Below are positions 14,972-21,409 of a stretch of 38,042 bases of DNA, piece by piece. The notes beneath the pieces were generated by a model. It did no database searches, was not told the origin of the DNA, and saw only the letters and a program-made list of their open reading frames with translations. Position 1 is the first letter of the stretch, and each line of letters opens with the position of its first letter. A program made the translations under genes and the position numbers. The DNA lies in the NCBI RefSeq assembly GCF_004799755.1, contig NZ_SLUB01000044.1, forward strand, positions 1-38,042. The letters are read 5' to 3'. The DNA is from Bacillus timonensis (GTDB lineage: Bacteria > Bacillota > Bacilli > Bacillales > Bacillaceae_L).

Positions 14972-15448
14972 ATGCCCATGCAAGTATTAATCAATTTGTT
15001 TATCGGTTTTATTTGGATGTTTCTTCAAGATAGTTGGACCATTCTCACCTTCTTTAGTGGTTATTTGTTTGGTTTAATCGTGCTTTTTATCTTACGGAGA
15101 TACTTTCTACATCAATTTTATTTGGTGACTTTACTTGCCATTGTTAAGTTATTTCTCGTCTTTATTCATGAGTTATTCACCTCAAGCGTGTTAGTGGTAA
15201 AGCAGGTTATGCGGCCTAAGATAAATATTACTCCGGGCATTTTTACCCTAGAGACAGAATTGGAAGGAGACCTGGAAATAACCTTGCTCGCCATGTTATT
15301 AACCTTAACTCCAGGTTCAGTCGTTGTGGAAGTTTCACACGATGAGAAAAAGTTTTATATTCATGCAATGGATATCCCGGAATCAAGTGATGCTGTGATA
15401 CGCTCAACAGCTAAATTCGAAGAGGCAATAAAGAGGGTGACACGCTAA
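14972..15448 (+). CDS. mrpE: Na+/H+ antiporter subunit MrpE
   Basis: 158 residues, the same length as the Bacillus subtilis protein when started at ATG 14972. AAAGGGGTGG lies a few bases upstream; an in-frame GTG at 14963 is inside that ribosome binding site and is rejected. Two or three N-terminal helices precede a cytoplasmic domain with LTPGSVVVEVSHDEKKFYIH. MrpE supports assembly and full activity of the antiporter. The stop overlaps the mrpF start. Confidence 0.94.
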   Translation: MPMQVLINLFIGFIWMFLQDSWTILTFFSGYLFGLIVLFILRRYFLHQFYLVTLLAIVKLFLVFIHELFTSSVLVVKQVMRPKINITPGIFTLETELEGDLEITLLAMLLTLTPGSVVVEVSHDEKKFYIHAMDIPESSDAVIRSTAKFEEAIKRVTR

Positions 15449-15735
15449 TGATCAAAACAATTTTAATCATATCAATGGCATTTCTGACATTTGCTATTTT
15501 TGCTACGATATACCGCTTAGTTAAAGGACCGTCTGCCTCTGACCGAATTCAGGCACTAGATGTATTAGGAATAAATATCATTTCAGGGGTTGCTATTTTT
15601 TCGGTGTTTTTAAGGAATACCGGATTTTTTGAGGTGATTTTATTAATCGGGATCCTTTCCTTCATCGGAACAATTGCTTTTGCGAGATTTATTGAAAGAG
15701 GTGTGGTCATTGAGCGACGTAAACAATCCGATTGA
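15448..15735 (+). CDS. mrpF: Na+/H+ antiporter subunit MrpF
   Basis: 95 residues, three membrane helices, with the MrpF/PhaF motif YRLVKGPSASDRIQALDVLGIN near residues 22-43. It overlaps mrpE (TAATG) and mrpG. The subunit has been linked to solute efflux and complex stability in Bacillus. Confidence 0.94.
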   Translation: MIKTILIISMAFLTFAIFATIYRLVKGPSASDRIQALDVLGINIISGVAIFSVFLRNTGFFEVILLIGILSFIGTIAFARFIERGVVIERRKQSD

Positions 15736-16087
15736 GGTATTAGAAGTCATTGCGGCAATATCAATTTTAGTCGGGACCATCTTTAGTTTTTTTAGTGCAG
15801 TTGGGCTGATCCGGTTACCAGATTTATACTCACGTGCTCATGCAGCCTCAAAGAGCTCGACGATGGGTGTTCTATTTACCTTAGTAGGGACATTTCTATT
15901 TTTTATCATGGAAGGAACATTCAGCATTCGTCTATTTCTAGGAATCTTCTTTGTATTCCTAACCGCCCCAGTCGCAGCGCACGTCATCGTCCGCTCCGCC
16001 TACCGCTCCAAAGTACCCCTCGCCCCACAAAGTGTCCAGGACGACCTGAAGGGAATCATCGAAATCGAAGGCGAGAGGGAACAGTAA
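15710..16087 (+). CDS. mrpG: Na+/H+ antiporter subunit MrpG
   Basis: 125 residues from a TTG at 15710, chosen for AAAGAGGTG seven bases upstream and because the length then matches the Bacillus protein (124). An in-frame TTG at 15674 would add 12 residues inside mrpF with no such site. Three helices and the motif GLIRLPDLYSRAHAASKSSTMG identify MrpG/PhaG. The last ~41 codons (from about 15962) are 62% GC with over half C-ending codons, unlike the rest of the operon (around 40%). The protein family still continues across the change (TAPVAAHVIVRSAY), so this is a nucleotide-level oddity, not a frameshift. Confidence 0.94.
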   Translation: MSDVNNPIEVLEVIAAISILVGTIFSFFSAVGLIRLPDLYSRAHAASKSSTMGVLFTLVGTFLFFIMEGTFSIRLFLGIFFVFLTAPVAAHVIVRSAYRSKVPLAPQSVQDDLKGIIEIEGEREQ

Positions 16088-16092
16088 GGCAT

Positions 16093-16121
16093 GGGACGGT
16101 TCGGGGCCAGAGGGACGGTTC
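16093..16121. repeat. GGGACGGTTC direct repeat
   Basis: GGGACGGTTC occurs at 16093-16102 and again at 16112-16121 (period 19), immediately after mrpG. From memory, similar GGGACGGTTC words recur between genes of Bacillaceae, but I cannot verify this here. It abuts the tandem units at 16156-16256. Confidence 0.5.
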
Positions 16122-16155
16122 TTGTGGTTCCAGTGATAGTTTCGGGACTGTGTTT

Positions 16156-16256
16156 GATGAAGGACAAAACGAATCGAAATTGGGTCGGAACGTCCTTCAT
16201 AAGCCCGATGAAGGACTAAACGAATCGAAATCAATGCCGAAATGTCCTTCATATAG
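16156..16256. repeat. Tandem ~51-bp repeat array A, two units
   Basis: Two units start at 16156 and 16207 (period 51). Each begins GATGAAGGAC, continues with an (A)AACGAATCGAAAT core, and ends GTCCTTCAT, so the ends of each unit can pair (ATGAAGGAC with GTCCTTCAT). The middle differs between units while the arms and core are kept. Unit start, period and palindromic ends resemble arrays at 20298 and 37731. No coding potential. Confidence 0.85.
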
Positions 16257-16284
16257 ACGAAGTGACATGTCTTACCTTGTTTCC

Positions 16285-16325
16285 AAAATTGCCTAACCTA
16301 CAATTCAGGTTAGGCAATTTTTAAA
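16285..16325. terminator. Bidirectional terminator after mrpG
   Basis: AAAATTGCCTAACCT (16285-16299) pairs perfectly with AGGTTAGGCAATTTT (16307-16321). T-runs are present in both directions. It ends the toxin-immunity operon on the minus strand and probably the mrp message. Confidence 0.88.
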
Positions 16326-16800
16326 TTTGACTTAAATATGCTCCAATCATGTTGGTGGGAATTGTTTTCCGTAACTCAGGCTGGTTCTCCCATTTTAAAA
16401 TCGGCTTTTTAATTTCAACTAATGCATCAATATCATTAAGTAAAACTTCCTTTTGGTAGACAAACTGCTCGTGTTTTAAAAAACCATAGTCATATACGTC
16501 CTCATAATCCATGCTAAATAGTAGAATGTAATTCTTTTCTAAAGTAGAGGAATCAACGCCATATGTTTCAAATTCCTTACCTTTATATATTGCGTATACT
16601 GTTTTACGGTAAACTAAATCAGCATCTGAGATTGCAAGTTCTTTTATAAAAATATCCATATGGTGCCTTCCTAAGACGTCTACGTAGTCCTTAAATCCAT
16701 TCGTTTGTTTGTCGTTTACATCATAACTAGTTAAGTTTAACAGATCACCGTTTATTGTAACCTTGTAAACTTTGCCTTTGTAAATACAATATTCAATCAT
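16321..16800 (-). CDS. Unrecognised protein, second candidate immunity factor
   Basis: 159 residues, acidic, no signal peptide or membrane segment. I do not recognise the family. There is a hint of internal duplication: CIYKGKVYKV near the start and AIYKGKEFET near residue 70, each followed by a beta-rich stretch with aromatic and acidic residues. It is the last gene of the toxin operon, 94 bases after the 80-residue gene, with AGGGGA eight bases before its ATG. Position and acidity suit an immunity protein, perhaps for a different or lost toxin, but this is inference. A bidirectional terminator directly follows. Confidence 0.65.
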   Translation of the reverse strand: MIEYCIYKGKVYKVTINGDLLNLTSYDVNDKQTNGFKDYVDVLGRHHMDIFIKELAISDADLVYRKTVYAIYKGKEFETYGVDSSTLEKNYILLFSMDYEDVYDYGFLKHEQFVYQKEVLLNDIDALVEIKKPILKWENQPELRKTIPTNMIGAYLSQI

Positions 16801-16894
16801 CCAAATTGTCCCCTATATGTTGTTATAAAAGAATAAAAAGTAAGGTGTTATTGGTGAACGGGCTATTTAACAAAGCGATTAATGAAAGAGGTTT

Positions 16895-17137
16895 TTATAG
16901 ACTCCTTAAAATCTTATCAGCTCTTAAACGTTCAATAAATTCGGTCAGAGCATCACTTTCATTTTGAAATTCGACTTGATTTCTTATGCTGGCACGTTCG
17001 TCAGCTGAGTATACTATCCACGTATTATCTTTCATAATAATTCCAACTTCATCCGGATAAATACCTCTATCGGAAAACCAATTATAATTTTGAAGGTCTT
17101 CAGTCTGAATAATTTTCATAGCTTCTTCTCTAATCAT
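16895..17137 (-). CDS. Small protein, probable immunity factor for the TNT toxin
   Basis: 80 residues, acidic, cytoplasmic. The pattern MIREEAMKII...IMKDNTWIVYSADERAS...FIERLRADK resembles the Imm59 group of polymorphic-toxin immunity proteins as I remember it; no search was possible. It begins 12 bases after the toxin stop, with AGGAGA seven bases before ATG, so it is coupled to the toxin. The tight pairing makes it the first candidate to neutralise the TNT domain. The residue basis of any inhibition cannot be seen. Confidence 0.7.
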   Translation of the reverse strand: MIREEAMKIIQTEDLQNYNWFSDRGIYPDEVGIIMKDNTWIVYSADERASIRNQVEFQNESDALTEFIERLRADKILRSL

Positions 17138-17148
17138 ATTCTCATCTC

Positions 17149-18444
17149 CTATTTTATCTTCTCTAGAATTCCTAAGCTTTCGAGCATATCAACTGGTAAT
17201 GGTAACTCATACTGAATCCCACCTCCTTTTGACCCAAAGCCGCTGGCAATTTCTCCAATTTGTACTTGTAAATCATCGTATGATAAACCATATTTCCTCA
17301 TATAAGCTTCTACTTTTATTTTTGTTATGCTATCACTACTAGTAACGATCGATTTAAGATCATCGAATCCTCCAACTACTTGATATTGATGGTACATTTT
17401 AGGATCCTCCACATACGGTAAGGATCTTTGATCATAATCAAATGGCTTTCCATCGATAACAGGCGAAGTATATCGACCATTCGGTGGTCCATATCGGTCA
17501 ATTACTTCTCCAGGGGCAGGTGTATGTACTTCTTTAATAGGGCTTCCTTTTTGATCAAGTACATACCCTCCCTTAGGAACCTCTTCCCATTTAATAGAAC
17601 CATCTGGCTTTAATACACTAGGATCTTTCGGTATTTGAATATGTTCGGGCCATATTCCTGTTATTGTATATTCATCAGCAAGTTCTTTATCAATTTTTTG
17701 TAAATAGGTGTTTAATACATCAGGAGGACAGGTGGATTTTTTTAATAGATCATCAACACCAGTAACAACCCTTACCCCACCGACCTCATCAACCACTTTT
17801 GCCCCTTTCGTTAATTTTACCGCTTTATCTACACCTTTTGTACCTACAATTGCGAGGGCAATTTCTCCAAAAGCACGCCCAAACCAGTGTCCTCGGCTTT
17901 CGGCATCACCGTTGACCACATCTTCGTTCCATGATGTTTTGATTGCATCCCATATTCCTTTTGCGGTTTCGACCGGGTGTTGGATGACATGTACGAGCCC
18001 TTTAAAGGTTTCAACAGGATGAGTGATGATGTTCCAAATTCCTTTAACTGTGTCTACACCGACGTCCCAAAGACCAGTTGCCAATCCTTTTACGGAGTTG
18101 CCCACGACCCCAAAGAAATCCCCAACCGATTCCCAAAATGATTTTTTTGGGGGCTCGGTTAATTTTTGTGAATGGGAGTTTACTTGTTTATCCGCTTGTT
18201 CATACCGAGCTACACTATTATCCACGAAACTATGTAGTTGGTTGAGGCGCTTTTCCAAATCATGGATGGAGGATGCCATACTACTTAAATTTGCACCAAT
18301 ACCTTGCCTACTCGTGATTTGGCTGTCGATCGCATGGCGTAGACTAGAGAGGCGACTCTGTGTATCTGTCAAATCGGAAGTGATTCCTTTTAACCGACTG
18401 TTTGAGGAGCGGACACTATTCACTTTAATGTCAATTTGAGCCAT
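17149..18444 (-). CDS. Polymorphic toxin: WXG/LXG-like N-terminus, C-terminal TNT NADase domain
   Basis: 431 residues. Residues 1-95 are helical and Ser/Gln-rich, like WXG100/LXG targeting domains of type VII secretion effectors, without a clear WxG. Residues 104-170 are a hydrophobic pre-toxin region with two HPVETxKG repeats (142-149 and 156-163). Residues ~285-425 are a TNT domain, as in the Mycobacterium tuberculosis CpnT NAD+ glycohydrolase: GGYVLD, then R317-Y-G-P-P-N-G-R-Y, FDYDQRSLPY, Y351-H-x-Y, and GGGIQYELP with Q411 matching the catalytically important glutamine. Enzyme-like residues look intact, so NAD+ depletion of rivals is the likely action. AAAGGAGG precedes the ATG. It sits between an SseB-like gene and two immunity candidates. 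Secretion genes are not in the window. Confidence 0.85.
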   Translation of the reverse strand: MAQIDIKVNSVRSSNSRLKGITSDLTDTQSRLSSLRHAIDSQITSRQGIGANLSSMASSIHDLEKRLNQLHSFVDNSVARYEQADKQVNSHSQKLTEPPKKSFWESVGDFFGVVGNSVKGLATGLWDVGVDTVKGIWNIITHPVETFKGLVHVIQHPVETAKGIWDAIKTSWNEDVVNGDAESRGHWFGRAFGEIALAIVGTKGVDKAVKLTKGAKVVDEVGGVRVVTGVDDLLKKSTCPPDVLNTYLQKIDKELADEYTITGIWPEHIQIPKDPSVLKPDGSIKWEEVPKGGYVLDQKGSPIKEVHTPAPGEVIDRYGPPNGRYTSPVIDGKPFDYDQRSLPYVEDPKMYHQYQVVGGFDDLKSIVTSSDSITKIKVEAYMRKYGLSYDDLQVQIGEIASGFGSKGGGIQYELPLPVDMLESLGILEKIK

Positions 18445-18468
18445 TTCTTTACCTCCTTTCGTAAATCC

Positions 18469-19335
18469 TTATCGGAACATGGAGTTTAAATCATCTATGG
18501 TTGTTCGAATATAAAAGGGCTCGGTCCCGGTAATGATAGAATTTGTTAGTGGAAGATCTTCAGCCAGGATAAGAATTTCAATTCGTTGCTGAGCATTTTC
18601 ATTAGCCGCATTATATACATGCAATAATAGTTCCTCGGCACTTTCCTCTTTTTGATCCAGGGTAAGGCCAATCAAAGGGATTGGATTACTTGATCTAGAA
18701 GGATTATAAATATGTGTAAAATAAGCATTTTTGATAGTTGGGAAGTTTTTAAGTTTGCTAGAAATAATCTCAAGGAATTGTTGTGGGAACTCTGTCATCC
18801 GGTTAGTTAGGAAATTCTGTTTTTCTTCAAGATTTAACTCCTCAAAAAAGTAATGAAAAATTCTTCCGTCACGTAACGTTTCTAGTTCCTCTTGGATAAT
18901 CTTTTTACTGATATCAAATCCAGGATTGAGTACCCAAGGTGTATCAGGTTCAACTAACTGTAAGAGATGACGTGTTGTAATTTTTATATATTTATATTTT
19001 CCTCTATAAATCTGGTTGAACTTCTCGATACTAGAGTAAACAGGCAGCACAAGCTCATTGTTCATTTCGATATGTTTCAACTGGAGAATAGGCTCTGAAG
19101 TTTTTTTATCTGAAGACACTGTGCCGATTACAACAATCTCTAAATCCATAAAAGCTTTATAAAAAGAATAACGCTTCATCGGATTCGTAATGGCTTCTGA
19201 CAGAATGGTATCAAATGGGTCAATGGATTGTTTTTTCATTTTTTGAACATACACGCTCCAATTTAGGTTTATGGTAATAGTATACAATCCAATTAGAGGT
19301 AAAAATAGGGAATAAAGAACTGGGTAAAATGGCAT
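18469..19335 (-). CDS. SseB-family protein, first gene of the toxin operon
   Basis: 288 residues if started at 19335. The SseB N-terminal domain covers about 35-125 (DPFDTILSEAITNPMKRYSFYKAF...LPVYSSIEKF) and the SseB C-terminal domain about 165-285. The first 32 residues contain a hydrophobic stretch (VLYSLFLPLIGLYTITINL). No good ribosome binding site precedes 19335; an alternative ATG at 19239 would remove that segment and give 256 residues, typical of the family. I cannot decide between a membrane anchor and untranslated leader. Function of SseB proteins is unclear. Here it lies 24 bases upstream of the toxin in the same operon, so a chaperone or adaptor role in effector handling is possible. 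Confidence is in the family and operon, not in the role. Confidence 0.75.
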   Translation of the reverse strand: MPFYPVLYSLFLPLIGLYTITINLNWSVYVQKMKKQSIDPFDTILSEAITNPMKRYSFYKAFMDLEIVVIGTVSSDKKTSEPILQLKHIEMNNELVLPVYSSIEKFNQIYRGKYKYIKITTRHLLQLVEPDTPWVLNPGFDISKKIIQEELETLRDGRIFHYFFEELNLEEKQNFLTNRMTEFPQQFLEIISSKLKNFPTIKNAYFTHIYNPSRSSNPIPLIGLTLDQKEESAEELLLHVYNAANENAQQRIEILILAEDLPLTNSIITGTEPFYIRTTIDDLNSMFR

Positions 19336-19380
19336 ATTTCTTCATCGTGGACATCCAATTTTTGTACTAAATCTAATTAA

Positions 19381-19561
19381 TCAAATACGCCTTAGCGTAT
19401 TTGCGCCCAGATTTTTTAGGCCCACACGATGTGGGTCACAAAGACGTTGCCACAGGATGTGGCGTTATTAGTCTTTGATCTTATGCACGAAAAGAATCCT
19501 TTGAAAATCTGTGGCATCCTCCGGAGGAGTTAATATTATTCAGTAAGCTGAATAATATTAA
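19381..19561. repeat. Structured intergenic repeat, copy 2
   Basis: Homologue of 4699-4894 in the same orientation. The first helix is a perfect AATACGC/GCGTATT. CCCAC/GTGGG, GCCAC/GTGGC, CAAAGAC/GTCTTTG and the long-range CAGATTTT/AAAATCTG are all kept. The terminal stem TTAATATTATTCAG (19530-19543) with CTGAATAATATTAA (19548-19561) differs from copy 1 at two adjacent positions on each arm, and both pairs are restored (C-G to T-A, T-A to A-T). The GGGGT/ACCCC cap of copy 1 is replaced by a TAAG loop, and no terminator follows. It lies between the divergent SseB-like gene and ykuK. Confidence 0.85.
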
Positions 19562-19638
19562 TCACACATTATTGGATTCCGCTCATAAAATGTATAAAAG
19601 CAGGTCGACAAAAGACGGGAAAGTTGTGATATGAATTT

Positions 19639-20175
19639 ATGAAAAACAATTCAAACCATCACTTCTTATTTAAAAATCTAAAGGAAAAACGAATGTCATT
19701 TGAGCGAGTTTTTGAGCACATAAAAGAGTTCATGCGATCCGAACCTAGTGGAAAATATAGGCTCATCATTGGTACAGACTCCCAAGTGCATCCAAGACAA
19801 ACCACCTTTATAACCGGTGTTGTGATACTTAATGAAGGAAAAGGTGTGTGGGCATGTATTCGAAAAGTGGTTGTTCCAAGAAAAATGGAACATTTGCATG
19901 AGCGAATTTCCTATGAATTATCCTTATCGGAGGAAATTGTTTCATTATTTACCGAGGAAAAGAAAAATCAACTAATCGATATTGTACTGCCACATGTTTA
20001 CGATGGCGCTTCATTTACAATGGAAGGGCATATCGATATTGGGGCAGGGAAGAGGAACAAAACACGTGAATTTGTCAATGAGATGGTTACACGAATGGAA
20101 TCAATTGGCGTGGAACCTAAAATAAAACCAAATGCATTTGTGGCTTCATGCTACGCAAACCGGTTTACTAAATAA
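19639..20175 (+). CDS. ykuK: RNase H-like YkuK family protein
   Basis: 178 residues. The conserved core YRLIIGTDSQVH (residues 41-52) with GTDSQ, FITGVVIL and the C-terminal IKPNAFVASCYANRF identify the YkuK family (DUF458), predicted to adopt an RNase H-like fold. Acidic residues D47 and those in HIDIG could be metal ligands. Biological substrate is not known to me. The ATG at 19639 lacks a strong ribosome binding site. An internal ATG at 19693, with AAAGGAAAAA before it, would give 160 residues, but the family-like FKNL...MSFERVFEHI segment favours the longer form. It follows repeat copy 2 by 77 bases. Confidence 0.88.
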   Translation: MKNNSNHHFLFKNLKEKRMSFERVFEHIKEFMRSEPSGKYRLIIGTDSQVHPRQTTFITGVVILNEGKGVWACIRKVVVPRKMEHLHERISYELSLSEEIVSLFTEEKKNQLIDIVLPHVYDGASFTMEGHIDIGAGKRNKTREFVNEMVTRMESIGVEPKIKPNAFVASCYANRFTK

Positions 20176-20219
20176 ATCAGTTGAGGGTAGTACCCGCATT
20201 TTGCGGTAAAACGGAATCG

Positions 20220-20265
20220 GTGCCTGGAACCCAGGCGTTTTCGTTGGGAATCAGGCACTGATTTT
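20220..20265 (+). terminator. Hairpin after ykuK
   Basis: GTGCCTG (20220-20226) pairs with CAGGCAC (20252-20258), followed by GATTTT. An alternative inner hairpin CCTGG/CCAGG is present at 20223-20235. It could end ykuK, or be an intergenic hairpin repeat; from memory GGTGCCTG...CAGGCACC elements are frequent in Bacillaceae. Confidence 0.45.
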
Positions 20266-20297
20266 GCTTTGGATTTAACCTGCTGGGGGATAGGTTG

Positions 20298-20505
20298 GAT
20301 GAAGAGGAAAAGGAATTAAAAACTAGAGCGAAATCCCCTTCATACGCGAGATGAAGAGGAAAAGGAATTGAAAACTAGAGTGAAATCCCCTTCATACGTG
20401 AGATGAAGAGGAAAAGGAATCGAAAACTAGAGCGAAACCCTCTTCAATCGCGAGATGAAGAGGAAAACCAATCAAAATCCTAATCGAAATCCACTTCATA
20501 CAGTA
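20298..20505. repeat. Tandem 52-bp repeat array B, four units
   Basis: Units begin at 20298, 20350, 20402 and 20454, exactly 52 bases apart. Each starts GATGAAGAGGAAAA and ends in CTTCA(T), with a conserved middle around GAAAACTAGAGCGAAA in units 1-3. The fourth unit is diverged in the middle. Unit ends are complementary (ATGAAG with CTTCAT). A 67-codon plus-strand frame at 20455-20658 is composed of unit 4 and flanking DNA and is not credible. The rest of the 472-base gap after ykuK holds only the hairpin at 20220. Confidence 0.9.
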
Positions 20506-20647
20506 ACTGAACCACAATCTAATCTAGTTTCCAATGGAAAAATAATTCACCTTCCCTCAACCCCACCACACCCAGTAAAAATGACAAAACGACATCCGAA
20601 GTCAACTAAAATAAACTTTTCGAATGCCGTCAAAATAATCCAATCTA

Positions 20648-21262
20648 TTAGTTATTAATATACTTTTCGAATACTTCACCAAAGTCTTTTCTGTGGTATT
20701 GATCACGTGCTGAGGAAAGCCAAGAGAAGCCATATTCTGTCAATTGTTTGTATTCCTCAGAAAGACCGACATCCGAAGTTCTTGAATTATGCAATACCGT
20801 GACTGCTTTATCTAAGCTATTGACCGCCATATCGTACATCACGCTATTCTCATGGTTGATCTCGGATATATATACGAGGGCTTTATATAAATCATTTAAT
20901 TTTTCTAGCTGTCTTTTATCTACGTCTATACTAAAGGCTTGATTGCCTAGATTGAATTTTATCTCGATATCTAAGTCGACTCTACCAGCTGTTTCAAGGA
21001 ACACATTTGTAATTTTATGCTGAGAATAAGGATAGCGCTTTAATACCCTTTTAGAAGAAACGGCATTCGCACCGTCAACATGGATAAATGCGATGTTTGT
21101 AAAGCAATATTCATCTGCCTTTGTTTTAATTAAAAAGTAAATCTTCTCATGATCCTCATGACGTATGTAATCATCTGCGTCCGTCTTGTCATAATCCTCA
21201 GGGCCAATAATTTTTCCAATGTCAGATAAACCTAATGCATCAGCTGCAAATTTTTTTAACAT
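20648..21262 (-). CDS. yvbH: Bacterial PH-domain protein, YvbH-like
   Basis: 204 residues, the same length as Bacillus subtilis YvbH. Residues ~1-125 fit a bacterial pleckstrin-homology domain (MLKKFAADALGLSDIGKIIGPEDYDKTDADDY start, then beta strands with KIYFLIKTKADEYCFTNIAFIHVDG). The C-terminal ~75 residues (MAVNSLDKAVTVLHN...SWLSSARDQYHRKDFGEVFEKY) match the YvbH oligomerisation region. No enzymatic role is known. AGGGGGAG precedes the ATG, and an ATTATA (minus-strand TATAAT) at 21301-21306 is the likely -10. Confidence 0.85.
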   Translation of the reverse strand: MLKKFAADALGLSDIGKIIGPEDYDKTDADDYIRHEDHEKIYFLIKTKADEYCFTNIAFIHVDGANAVSSKRVLKRYPYSQHKITNVFLETAGRVDLDIEIKFNLGNQAFSIDVDKRQLEKLNDLYKALVYISEINHENSVMYDMAVNSLDKAVTVLHNSRTSDVGLSEEYKQLTEYGFSWLSSARDQYHRKDFGEVFEKYINN

Positions 21263-21319
21263 GAAAACTCCCCCTTCATCTAACGTTTTGCTCCGACTTC
21301 ATTATATCGTGTTTATTGA

Positions 21320-21409
21320 GTGAATATAACCAGAAATTTTACGACTGAAGTACTGAAAGAAGATCAATTAAAAACGCTCGGAGCAACAGATGTATTGAAT
21401 CTCTCAAGC
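21320..21409 (+). pseudogene. Possible remnant of a PTS EIIB-like sequence
   Basis: In the frame from 21320 the bases read NITRNFTTEVLKEDQLKTLG and then ATDVLNL. This looks like the (C)ITRLRV...LKxLGAxGVL part of glucose-family PTS EIIB domains. It is short, has no ribosome binding site, lacks the phosphorylated cysteine and runs into the end of the oppositely oriented germination gene. It may be a decayed gene end, or coincidence. Confidence 0.3.

Noticed and set aside
16156-20505. Tandem arrays A and B as possible CRISPR arrays
   Set aside because: Whole units are repeated, with no constant repeat alternating with unique spacers, and no cas genes are present.
20455-20658. 67-codon plus-strand frame
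   Set aside because: It is built from repeat unit 4 and flanking DNA, has no ribosome binding site and a low-complexity product.
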